Assembly: GCA_016198745.1 (NCBI GenBank) | Contig: JACQHZ010000026.1 | Coordinates: forward strand, 1-43,977 | From: Verrucomicrobiota bacterium | GTDB lineage: Bacteria > Verrucomicrobiota > Verrucomicrobiia > JABWAM01 | Length of the DNA: 43,977 nucleotides | Reading direction: 5' to 3' | Shown here: in pieces, positions 8,611-17,600 of the stretch | How the letters are laid out: every line of letters starts with the position of its first letter | Numbering within the stretch: position 1 is the stretch's first letter | The notes under the pieces: generated by a model | The model's database searches: none | What the model was told of the DNA's origin: nothing | The model's input: the letters and a program-made list of their open reading frames with translations, nothing else | Translations under genes and position numbers: made by a program

Positions 8611-8640
8611 CGTGAAGTCATCAAAGTAAAACGAAAATGA
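8611..8640 (+). pseudogene. Possible 3' stub of a deleted LamG gene
   Basis: The 16 bases CGTGAAGTCATCAAAG at 8611-8626 are identical to 6392-6407, where they encode REVIK near the end of the cassette A LamG protein. Read in the same frame here they give REVIKVKRK and a TGA that overlaps the ATG of the next gene (8637). This suggests that cassette B once had a LamG gene between pilin and surface protein. Chance or a shared regulatory motif cannot be excluded. Confidence 0.35.
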
Positions 8641-11600
8641 AACCCAAGCTCATCATGGCCTTGGCGTTGTCCGGATTGGTCGGAGATCCTTCCGTTTTCG
8701 CGGACACGTATTTTGTCCGGCCGAGCGGAAACGAGCAGGCGGATGGACGGACGGCGGCGACCGCGTTCAAGACCATCCTTCGCGCGAGCCAGGCCTTGAA
8801 TCACGGCGACCGGGTGGTGATCGGCCCGGGCCGCTATCGGGAAACGGTTCTGATTGCCGAACGTTTCGGCGCGGCGGATGCCAAAATTACGATCCAGGGA
8901 GACGAATCCGGCCAACTGACCGGGGATGCGGCGGGCGTCGTGATCATCGAGCCGAAGTCAACCGTGGAACCGGCCCTGCAGTTCCATCGCCTTCGGCATC
9001 TGTCCCTTTCCGGTCTCACGCTGCGCGGCGCAGGCCAGGGCATCAAGCTGACGAAGTGTCGGGATGTGACTGTCGAAAGATGCACTTTCGATGAAATGTC
9101 GGGCGGGTTGAGCGCCGAGGGAGTGGAAAACATCCGGCTGGAGAGTTGCGTGTTCACGCGCTGCGGGATCGCCCTGGCGTTGCGCGACTCGAACCGGGTC
9201 CGCCTCGCGCATTTGAGCGTAGCCCGGTCGACCGGGATTGGCCTATTCATCCTCGGCTGCGGACCCGGTGCGATCCGAAACTCCCTCTTGGCCGCCAACA
9301 ACAGCAGCCTGTTCGCCGACTCCCTTTCCGCTCCAAACTGGAGCAGCGACCATAACCTCCTGGCGGGGCCCATCGGCTCCTGGGGAGAGACGCCCGTGGT
9401 CTATAACATCTATGAGTGGAACGCCTCGTCCGACCAGGATCGTCACAGCGTACATGTTGCCCCGGCCTTCGTGAATCCGGAGGTCTGCGATTTGCGCATC
9501 GAATCCACGGTTGCCTGGGGCGGAGGCTTGCCCGGCGCGGGCGTTGGGGTCCCGCTGGATCCCAAAGTGGAACGGGATCGGGACGGCAGACCGTTTCGCC
9601 TGCGCGACGGCGCGGTCTGCGCGGGCGCCTATGATTATCCGGATCCAAAGCCCGCCGCCGGCTGGCGGAGGTTGGCCGCCAGGATCGAGGGGGGACCCCG
9701 GCAGAGCGCGGCGATTTACCGCGCCGACGGGACGCTTGCGCGAACGCTTCTCGCCGATGCGGCGGGCGTGAAGGAATTGTGGTGGGACGGGCGGGACGAT
9801 CTGGGCCAGCCCGTGGAATCCGGAAAGTATGAACTGCGCTCGATCACCCATGACATCCGGTTGGTTGATGACGGCGCGATGGGCGACAATGGAAATTCGA
9901 AGGGGGGCTACAACTGCGACAACGCCGACCGCGTTTTGGTTTTTTCCGATGGCAGCTTTGCGATTACGGCGATTTACGATGAAGCGGGACTGATTCTTCG
10001 CCGCTACAGCGCCTCGGGCCAGACGGTCTTTGGCTGCGGCTTGGCGGAAGGCGGATTCTGGGGGCTGGCCGCATTGGAGAGCGACATCATCGGAGGTTTG
10101 GGAAAGGGCGCAGCCGCAAAGCTGGTCCGCCTCGCGCCGCCCGGCGAGCGGGCGTCCATGGCCACGGGCGCGGAGAGTTATCTCGTCCTCACCGAGGCGG
10201 AAAAGGATGCGGAACCCAAAGGCCTGGCGGTGGTGAACAACAACGCCTATGTCGCCATCGGCGGGTTGAACGTGGTCCGCGTCATCAATCTGGCCACGGG
10301 AGCGAAAACGGCCGACTGGCCCGTGCCGTCGGCGGGCGACATCGCTGCCGATGACAAGGGCGCGCTCTGGATGATCTCCGGCCAAGATGTGATCGCGCTG
10401 AATCCACAAGGGCAGGCGGCAGCCCGTTGGACGCCCGGCCTGGACGAACTTTGGTTTCTTGCTGTGAACGCGAACCGGCTCGCGGTCGTGGACCGGCGCG
10501 CATCGAAGATCGTTCTCCTCGATAAATCCAGCGGCAAGGTCATCGGTTCCCTCGGCCGGGATCGGCTGAAGGAATACTGGCTGCCGGTCCGTCCCGACAC
10601 TTACCGCGATCCTCGCGGGGCCGCCTTCCTGCCGGATGGACGGCTGCTGCTGACCGAGCACTCGCGAGTGCGCGCTTTCTGGCCCGAGAAACCGGACGAA
10701 AGCGTGGATTTGGTGAGCAACTTCATGGAAACGGCTGTCGTTCATCCCACCCAGCCGGAATACGTGTATTGCGGGCTGGGAATTTTTCGCGTGAATCCGA
10801 AGACGGGCTCGTGGCAGTGGCTGGTGGAGACTCCCCCCCTCGCGTTTCTCGCCAAGAAACCGGAGGAGGATCCATGGCACAAGCAGCGGTTCGGTTCGCC
10901 TACGCAGGCGGTGATGCTCGGAGGCCGTCCGTTCCTGGCGTACTTCAACTCAGGCGGCACCGGCGAGTTGCGGTTGATGGACGTGAGCGATCCACTGAAA
11001 CCGCGGCTGGCGTTCGAGGCCAAGGATCCGAAACTGCTCCCATCATGGGCGTACGCGACCCTGGCGTTCAGCCAGGGCGGCGCGTTTCTGACGGGACCGA
11101 ATGGCACCCTCCAATTCCACCGGGTGAACTTCCTCGGGTTGGACGAGCAGAAGAACCCCCGGTTTGATCTCGCCCATCCAACCGAGATTGGCCCCGCTGC
11201 CGACCCGACGCCGCGCGGCATGAAACACATCGGCGCGTTCGCCGCCGATTCGCATTCGGGGGACCTGTATTACCTGGCGGTGACCGCCCTCCATAACAAG
11301 ATGGTGCCTGGCTGGGGCGCGGACGGGACGGGCGTGGGCAAGTCTTTACCGGATGGAAAGCCGCAGTGGTTCTCGCTCAGCTCGGGAGGCAACTACATGT
11401 CCATCAGCGCCGCCCACGACGGCAAACACGCCTGGGTTCTGGCCGGCAAGAGTTTCGGAGGCCAGATTGATGTTTTTGATGAGGACGGGCTTCGGGTGAC
11501 AACCGGCAACTGGAGCTGGCCGACCGATTATCATATCGGCTTTGTAGACCTAAGAAACGGCGTTCACGCCTACCTGCGCCCGGACGGCAAGGTGGGCGCG

Positions 11601-12536
11601 TACGTCGAGGACGACGCGATCGGCCGCTTCGCGCGAGCGCGCCTGGATGGTGTCGAAACGCTCCAGAAGCGGAAAGCCGCCTTGAATTGGGATGCCGCTG
11701 GCGCCGCGGCGGCGGGAAGCGCGCCCCGCGCCGATGATGTCGGCGGAGGAAGCTTGAAACCGTTGGGCGCCATTCCCAAAGTGCCCGAGTTGAAAATCAA
11801 CGGCGACTGGTCTCTGTGGCAGCAGAACGGGGTCGTTCCACAGATCATCGCCCTTCCGAGCGCGGTGGGATTCAAGCGCATCATCGCCGACGATGTGGTG
11901 CGGACGTTTCGCGAGGGCGCCGCGCTGGGCGCGATCGCGCACGATGGGAAGAACTTCTATGTGTACTTCGTGGTCGCCGACAACACGCCCCATTTCGATG
12001 CCGCGAAACCCGCGGACATGTGGCAGTCGGACGGCATCGAACTGTGGCTGGAGGAGGAACAGTTCGGCATCAGTATGACGAAAGATGGAACGCCGTCGCT
12101 CTACAAATGGCGCTACCACAACCTGGCGGGCGAGGAGTGGAAGGCCAATTATCCTCTTCCGCGCGAGAACGTCTGGGCTGAACGGACGAAGAATCTCGGC
12201 GCTCATCCTCTGGGACGGCAGCTCGCCGGGCTGACCGGAACACCGTTCGACGGCAAGGAGGGATACGTCGTCATGGCAAGGATTCCGTTTGCAGAAGTGA
12301 AACTCGTGGGCGGCATCGCGGGGCGCGACGGCGGGAAGATTCTCAGCATGACCGGGCAACCGGGCGAAATCGTGCGCGTGGCCATTGGGCTGAACAACAT
12401 CTCCGCATGGGGGCGCGTTCAGGATTACATGGTGGACTGGCCGGTCGGCAAGATGTTCTCGGATCCGACCCGGTCGTATCCGTTCGCGCTCGGTTCAGAC
12501 GATGGAGGCGGAAAAATCCAGGGAGACCGCCGCTGA
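8637..12536 (+). CDS. Large exported protein: beta-helix, FlgD-like, propeller and CBM9-like domains
   Basis: 1299 residues. A signal peptide (MKPKLIMALALSGLVGD..., cleavage near VFA|D) precedes a DUF1565/right-handed beta-helix domain (about 25-340): TYFVRPSGNEQADGRTAATA, then repeated short strands such as RHLSLSGLTLRGAGQGI. At about 355-410 a FlgD/Ig-like module appears (AAIYRADGTLARTL, KELWWDGRDDLGQPVESGKY). A beta-propeller-like central section spans about 420-1030 (GLAVVNNNAYVAIGG, DIAADDKGALWMISG). The C-terminus (about 1050-1290) resembles a CBM9-like carbohydrate-binding domain: INGDWSLWQ, DMWQSDGIELWLEEEQ, EGYVVMARIPFAEV. No catalytic motif is evident; it may bind or present polysaccharide, though beta-helix domains can also be lyases. 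It follows pseudopilin B and is probably co-transcribed. Confidence 0.75.
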   Translation: MKPKLIMALALSGLVGDPSVFADTYFVRPSGNEQADGRTAATAFKTILRASQALNHGDRVVIGPGRYRETVLIAERFGAADAKITIQGDESGQLTGDAAGVVIIEPKSTVEPALQFHRLRHLSLSGLTLRGAGQGIKLTKCRDVTVERCTFDEMSGGLSAEGVENIRLESCVFTRCGIALALRDSNRVRLAHLSVARSTGIGLFILGCGPGAIRNSLLAANNSSLFADSLSAPNWSSDHNLLAGPIGSWGETPVVYNIYEWNASSDQDRHSVHVAPAFVNPEVCDLRIESTVAWGGGLPGAGVGVPLDPKVERDRDGRPFRLRDGAVCAGAYDYPDPKPAAGWRRLAARIEGGPRQSAAIYRADGTLARTLLADAAGVKELWWDGRDDLGQPVESGKYELRSITHDIRLVDDGAMGDNGNSKGGYNCDNADRVLVFSDGSFAITAIYDEAGLILRRYSASGQTVFGCGLAEGGFWGLAALESDIIGGLGKGAAAKLVRLAPPGERASMATGAESYLVLTEAEKDAEPKGLAVVNNNAYVAIGGLNVVRVINLATGAKTADWPVPSAGDIAADDKGALWMISGQDVIALNPQGQAAARWTPGLDELWFLAVNANRLAVVDRRASKIVLLDKSSGKVIGSLGRDRLKEYWLPVRPDTYRDPRGAAFLPDGRLLLTEHSRVRAFWPEKPDESVDLVSNFMETAVVHPTQPEYVYCGLGIFRVNPKTGSWQWLVETPPLAFLAKKPEEDPWHKQRFGSPTQAVMLGGRPFLAYFNSGGTGELRLMDVSDPLKPRLAFEAKDPKLLPSWAYATLAFSQGGAFLTGPNGTLQFHRVNFLGLDEQKNPRFDLAHPTEIGPAADPTPRGMKHIGAFAADSHSGDLYYLAVTALHNKMVPGWGADGTGVGKSLPDGKPQWFSLSSGGNYMSISAAHDGKHAWVLAGKSFGGQIDVFDEDGLRVTTGNWSWPTDYHIGFVDLRNGVHAYLRPDGKVGAYVEDDAIGRFARARLDGVETLQKRKAALNWDAAGAAAAGSAPRADDVGGGSLKPLGAIPKVPELKINGDWSLWQQNGVVPQIIALPSAVGFKRIIADDVVRTFREGAALGAIAHDGKNFYVYFVVADNTPHFDAAKPADMWQSDGIELWLEEEQFGISMTKDGTPSLYKWRYHNLAGEEWKANYPLPRENVWAERTKNLGAHPLGRQLAGLTGTPFDGKEGYVVMARIPFAEVKLVGGIAGRDGGKILSMTGQPGEIVRVAIGLNNISAWGRVQDYMVDWPVGKMFSDPTRSYPFALGSDDGGGKIQGDRR

Positions 12537-12630
12537 CCACGCCCTGCTTCTCCACGGGCGGAATCGCGCCGGGCAGGTGGTCCCTGCGATCACCCTTCCC
12601 GTGGTCGCCCGCCCGCGGGTGCGGGAAGTA

Positions 12631-12682
12631 TTTGTGTATGGATTGTGTATTCGTTGCGCTTCGTTCTCGGGTGGTGTAGGTT
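12631..12682 (+). promoter_or_regulatory. Cassette C promoter block with three 11-bp-spaced direct repeats
   Basis: TTGTGTAT (12632-12639), TTGTGTAT (12643-12650) and TTGCGCT (12654-12660), again one every 11 bases. TTGCGC is followed after 17 bases by TAGGTT (12677-12682), and the ATG at 12690 is seven bases further on. Sequence upstream of the first repeat is not conserved with cassettes A and B, which marks the block edge. Confidence 0.65.
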
Positions 12683-12689
12683 TCGCCAA

Positions 12690-13559
12690 ATGAGTTGTCC
12701 CATGAACCAGGGCGGCGCCCTTCTCCCGACTTGTGCCGCAACCCGTCGAACCTGGAGGCGTGGCGGTTTTACGCTCATTGAGTTGTTGGTGGTGATTGCC
12801 ATTATCAGTATTCTTGCCGCGCTGCTGTTGCCGGCGCTCAAACAAGCAAGGGAAACGGCTTATTCAGCTCAATGCATTTCCAACCTGAGGCAGCTTATCA
12901 TCGCTGCTAATTTGTATGAGAACGGCGAATATCTGCCACCGGCGGTAAACTGGGATTCGCAAGTTTACTGGGACAACATCCTTTTTAATCAAGGTCTGGT
13001 GAGTCTGAATGTGCTGCGTTGTCCGAAGGCAACGAAAAACTCCGGGGTTGCTTACACCGATCCGGTTCAGGGGCATATTGTCAACAGCGCCTTTCGCCAG
13101 GGCGCTCCCGCGGCGGGGACTCCGAACTCGAATTACACGGTCAACGGCGGCTGGCAGGGCGGCGGAAACATTACGGTGCCGATCTACGGAACAATGAACA
13201 CTCCGCAGCATCATCCCTTTCGTTACATCACCCGGATGGGCGAGCCAGGCTACGCCTTCAGCGGGGGAACGCACACGATTAACGGCTACGAAGCTTTTCT
13301 CGAACCGCTTAAGACCTCTGAGATTCGCGACGCGGCCGGCACCATTGCCTTCCAGGATGGCGGCTGGCAAAGCGGCGCGGATTATATTGCTCCACGCCAC
13401 GGTTCCGGGTGTAGCAAGACCGATCAGTATGCCTACGGGGCGACGTTCAATGTCGTATGGTTGGACGGCCACGCTTCAACCGTCAAGCGAGGAACCAACC
13501 CTCTGCAACCCTGGGTTGGCTTGCCCGTCGGCTGGTGGACGATTGACGCGGGCGATTAA
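12690..13559 (+). CDS. Type II secretion-like pseudopilin C
   Basis: 289 residues. A shorter leader (26 residues, [20 protein letters not shown]...) ends at [21 protein letters not shown] with Glu5 present. The mature part is more divergent than A and B, but retains a C-terminal FNVVWLDGH preceded by a histidine ([10 protein letters not shown]), with a longer insertion between His and DG than in the other copies. The start at 12690 is chosen by alignment of its upstream block and leader position with the other two cassettes. It is six bases upstream of the next exported protein and heads a five-gene cluster running to 22254. Confidence 0.9.
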   Translation: MSCPMNQGGALLPTCAATRRTWRRGGFTLIELLVVIAIISILAALLLPALKQARETAYSAQCISNLRQLIIAANLYENGEYLPPAVNWDSQVYWDNILFNQGLVSLNVLRCPKATKNSGVAYTDPVQGHIVNSAFRQGAPAAGTPNSNYTVNGGWQGGGNITVPIYGTMNTPQHHPFRYITRMGEPGYAFSGGTHTINGYEAFLEPLKTSEIRDAAGTIAFQDGGWQSGADYIAPRHGSGCSKTDQYAYGATFNVVWLDGHASTVKRGTNPLQPWVGLPVGWWTIDAGD

Positions 13560-13565
13560 GATGCC

Positions 13566-14606
13566 ATGAATCTCGTCGAGATCATCCTGCGACAAAGCGT
13601 CTGCGCCTTTTTGATCGCCGCCGGAGTCGCCGGTTCTCCGTCGGACCTGCCCGCGGCCGAGTTGGTTGACTTAAAGACCGAGAAACTTGGCGAACCGGTT
13701 TACACATTGAGGTTTGGCGACCCAGGCAAGGGGACCGACTCGCTTGAAGAAACAGGCATGATGAAGCATGGCGCGTACGGCAATGGCATGGGTCTGCGTT
13801 TTTTTGACGGCAAACGGGGCGGTTCGCAGGCCAACGGTGTTTATGACATCGCCTACAAGAATGCGGACGCGAGATTGGCCAACGAGCGCGTGACAGACCT
13901 CCTGCCCAACCGGACGCCGCTCACGGGTGGCAAGCTCTTTGGGGGTGGGGCATTCGACGGGACCGCTCTCTGGGTGGGGCACAGCCGCTTCAAAGCCGGC
14001 CAAGCGCCGCCCGTCGGCGACGAAGGCGGAGGAATTGGAACGAGATGGGATGGCAGCAAAGGCCCGGCCGACACGGGTGGTGATGTGCGGGTGAGCAACG
14101 AAAACCTGTTGTTGGCACCCGTGGTTGAAGGGGTTGCCATCAAACAAAGCTGGCTCTTTTCCGCAGATGTGTTTGTACCGGATTACGGAACGGAGGAGCG
14201 AGCCTTCACGGAGCCGCATTCGGGAATTTTTATTCAGCCCTATGTAGATCGGGATGGCTGGGGACTGACCGCCCCCGGCGGATTGGGGTTTCGGAGCATC
14301 CAACTCATACCGGGCGTGTGGCATTTTCTTCAAATCCGCGTGGATGTAATCTCCCAGTCCGTCAACGTCGCGGCGACCTGCAAAATCGTCTATGCCTATC
14401 TTCTGGATGGCGAGACGGACGGCAACTCAGACACCTTCGACCTCGCCAAGATGCTCGATGCTACCGACAGCAAGCCGTGGATACAGAAGGGAAAGGGCCC
14501 CGTCCGGATCGGCTTTGCCGCGGGTCTGGAGCGTGGCTGGCAGGGATCGGCGCCCGACGCCTTTTTTGACAACATCGAAGCGCGTCCCATTCATGCCAAA
14601 CCATGA
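13566..14606 (+). CDS. Exported protein of unknown function
   Basis: 346 residues beginning with a hydrophobic signal (LRQSVCAFLIAAGVAGSPS, likely cut near PAAE). The body contains Gly- and Asp-rich segments such as GNGMGLRFFDGKRGGSQANG and closes with PDAFFDNIEARPI, a type of ending seen in concanavalin-like or jelly-roll carbohydrate-binding proteins (strand KPWIQKGKGPVRIGFAAG before it). I do not recognise the family with confidence. Position directly behind a pseudopilin parallels the LamG gene of cassette A and the propeller gene of the right-hand cluster, so a surface sugar-binding role is an inference. The following gene begins five bases after its stop. Confidence 0.7.
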   Translation: MNLVEIILRQSVCAFLIAAGVAGSPSDLPAAELVDLKTEKLGEPVYTLRFGDPGKGTDSLEETGMMKHGAYGNGMGLRFFDGKRGGSQANGVYDIAYKNADARLANERVTDLLPNRTPLTGGKLFGGGAFDGTALWVGHSRFKAGQAPPVGDEGGGIGTRWDGSKGPADTGGDVRVSNENLLLAPVVEGVAIKQSWLFSADVFVPDYGTEERAFTEPHSGIFIQPYVDRDGWGLTAPGGLGFRSIQLIPGVWHFLQIRVDVISQSVNVAATCKIVYAYLLDGETDGNSDTFDLAKMLDATDSKPWIQKGKGPVRIGFAAGLERGWQGSAPDAFFDNIEARPIHAKP

Positions 14607-14610
14607 AGCC

Positions 14611-17600
14611 ATGAAATTTCCGGAAGAATCTCGTAAATGGATCGTAATTTTCGGGGCGGCCATCAGCAGCCTGGCCGCCCGAACTTATGCCGCCGACGGC
14701 ATCGAATTATCTCTGGCGAGCACGAGGACGCGCTTTACCGTCGCCGAGCCGGTCGAGCTGGCGGCGCTTTACAAGAACGACGGCGGCAATGCCAAGAGTC
14801 TGTCCGTTGAAATTCGCCATGAAGACGGCAGTGCATTCTCGTTATCCGTGCCCGTTGACGCGGCCAGCGGCCAGTCCCAGTCCCGTCTCGTCACGCTGCA
14901 ACCCGGCGCGCTCAAAGCGGGCGTGTACCAGGCCGCCGTGAAACTTGATTCTGAAACGAAACCCGTCGAATTCGCGGTCCACCCTGACGAGCATTCCAAC
15001 GCCTACTGGACCGCCCAGTGGGTGCATCATGGGGCGACGCGGGAAACGACTCTCGCAAAGGGGGGCTGGATGTACCTGAACGGCGATTACGTTTCCCTGC
15101 ACCCGCGCAAACCCGCGCCGAACGACATCGCCGAAGGGTATGTCGCGGCCGGCATGAAACCGTATGCGCTCATGATTTGCGGGGGCGGCCATCAACTGGA
15201 TCTCCAGCTTGAAAACGATTGGGGCGATCCGTGGGTGCAACGCGCCGTGATTTGGAAGATGCAGTTGGGCGCGCTATCGAACCGCTTGTATCCGATTTCG
15301 GGGCTGCATGTCTTCGACGAGCCGGGTCTCACCTGGTGGCCGATCAAGGACAGCGCCGGCAAGCCGGTCGGCATGAATCCCTACTCGATTCCGCACCAGC
15401 TCGAGGAATTCAAGAAGGTCAATGGGAAGGAGATGCCGTCCGGAAAGTTTGAGGACACGCTGCCGACATACGCCGGTCGCATGGACGATTGGCTCGCGTT
15501 TATGGACATGCGGATGAAGTATCTGGAGCAGGCTTGGTACGGCAGCGTGTGGGGAACCCGGTCGGTCGCGCCCCAGTTGGGCACGGTCAACCAGGTTTCC
15601 AGCAGCTACGCGCCGCACGACGCGACCGATGGCGTGGACTCGCGGCAGAATCGGCCCTACGAAATTTTGAGTGGACACGGCCAATACAGCGATCTTCCGT
15701 TCGGCACGCTCCAGCCCTTGCGCGGCGCGGAAGGCAATCGCGGATTTTCGTGGGACAAGCCGCATTATTACCTGCCCATGTGGTACACGCACACCTGGGC
15801 GACGATCCGCGCGGCGGTCTGGATTTCCTGGGTCAGCAAGCTTGAAGGCATGCTTTATACGCCCGAGCAGGACTTCGGATTGAACAACGGTCCGTGCGGC
15901 TACTTCGGTTCAGACACCATATTCGAGATCGCCGAAATCAATCGCCGCCTGGCCATGGTTGGCGGCGTGATGAACCAGTTGCCCCAAACGCTCGCGCCCG
16001 TCGCGGTGATGCAGAGCCACACCCAGGTGGCATGGGACATTGCGACGTTGAACCATCCCCAGTTGACCAAGAGCGGTTCGCCGCCGTACGCAAGCACCCA
16101 TCGGGATGCGGTGAACGCCTGCTTTTTCCGTCTGCTGGATGCGGGCATGATCCCCAACACGGTGGATGAAGTTGAGACCATCGAAAAAGGCGCGGAGTTT
16201 CTCAAGCAATGGAAAGTGATTTTTTGTCCCGCCCTGACAATTGCGACTCCGAAGTTCCGCAAGGCGTTGGAGGATTATGTCGCGGCGGGCGGAAAGCTGA
16301 TTCAGTTCAAGGGCGACAAACTCATGATTTCCGGTTCGATCGTCGCCGATCACACGGTTCCCGACCCGATGGAATATTACGAGAAAAACATCAAAGCGAA
16401 TCAGGACGCGGCCGCGAAGGCCAAAACGGCGGGCGACGCCGCAGGCGAAACGGCTGCGAACGCCGTGGCCTACAAAGCCAGCACCGATCTCGCGTATCGC
16501 CAGTGGAATAACGCGGGCGCTCCAAACTTCGCCGCCGAACTGGCGGAGTGGCTCGGCCCTCAGCCGTACGCCGGCAGCAATCGCGAGATCCTGCTTGCGG
16601 TCCACAGTGCCGGAGACGCGCATTATTTGCTCGTGGCGAACAACGCGCAGAGCAAGGAAAATCCGCGCATGATCAAACACGAACTTATTCCCGCCGAGAC
16701 GACGGTCCAGATTCCCGCAGGCGGAGTGATCTACGATTTGTTCAATGGCGGCAAGGTCAACGTCGCGGACGGAGGCGTCCGACTCAAGCTCGCTGCGGGC
16801 GACGGCGCGTGTCTGCTCCATCTGCCCGAGCCGCCGGCCAAAATGAAACTGAGCGCCGAAGTCCGGGATGGCGACAAGTTGGAAGTGCAACTGACCTGGG
16901 GCAAGACCGGCTATCTGCCTTTCCGTTTGCGCATCTTCGATCCCGCGGGAAACAAGGCCGGCGATTACTATCGCGCCACCACGCCTGGCAAAGGCGAACC
17001 CTCCTTCCGTCACGTGTACGCCCTCGGCAAAAATTCCGCGCCCGGCCGATGGCGCGTCGTGGTGGATGAATGGCTGACCGGCGCCCGCGTCGAGCGAACG
17101 TTCAGCGTGAAGTCAGTGGCAGAAACCAAAATCGCCCGTGTGGGAACCGACCCCGTCTCGATCTATGTTGAAGACGGGCGGCGCATCACCGATTTATTCG
17201 CAGGCAAATTGGTCGAGCCCGATTGGAAGCAACTCAACTGGGACGCAAAGCGCGTTTTCGCGCTCGACCCGAAAAGGTTCGCTGTGTTCGCCCCGACCAA
17301 CCAGGTCGCCGCGGCCGGGAAAGTCGTCGCGGCCCTGAGCGGAAAGGGACTGTCCGTCGAGCTGAACCCGAAATACGAAAGCGTCCCCTTCAAGCGCGAG
17401 CCGAATCGCGGCGTTTCGGGACCGGTGGGTCCGGAGTCGAACTTCGAGAACATCTATGCGAACACCATTGTGCTGCCCGGCCATCCGCTCGCCGAGCAAT
17501 CCTGGAATCGCGGTCACATCAATCGTCCGGTCACCGCCGCCTTTCCCGGCCCCGGCCGCGCCTATATTCAGTGGGGATCGAGTTGTTACCAGGCGGGCTG

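Noticed and set aside
9243-10880. A 545-codon open frame on the minus strand
   Set aside because: It lies wholly inside the 1299-residue exported protein gene on the plus strand, is rich in Arg, Gly and His as antisense frames of GC-rich genes are, and shows no domain.
4631-12682. CRISPR array from regularly spaced repeats
   Set aside because: The repeats are 7-8 bases with three-base gaps, lie only before pilin genes and have no variable spacers. No cas genes are present.
15910-17013. A 367-codon open frame on the minus strand
   Set aside because: Contained in the putative glycosidase gene on the plus strand, with no start context or homology.
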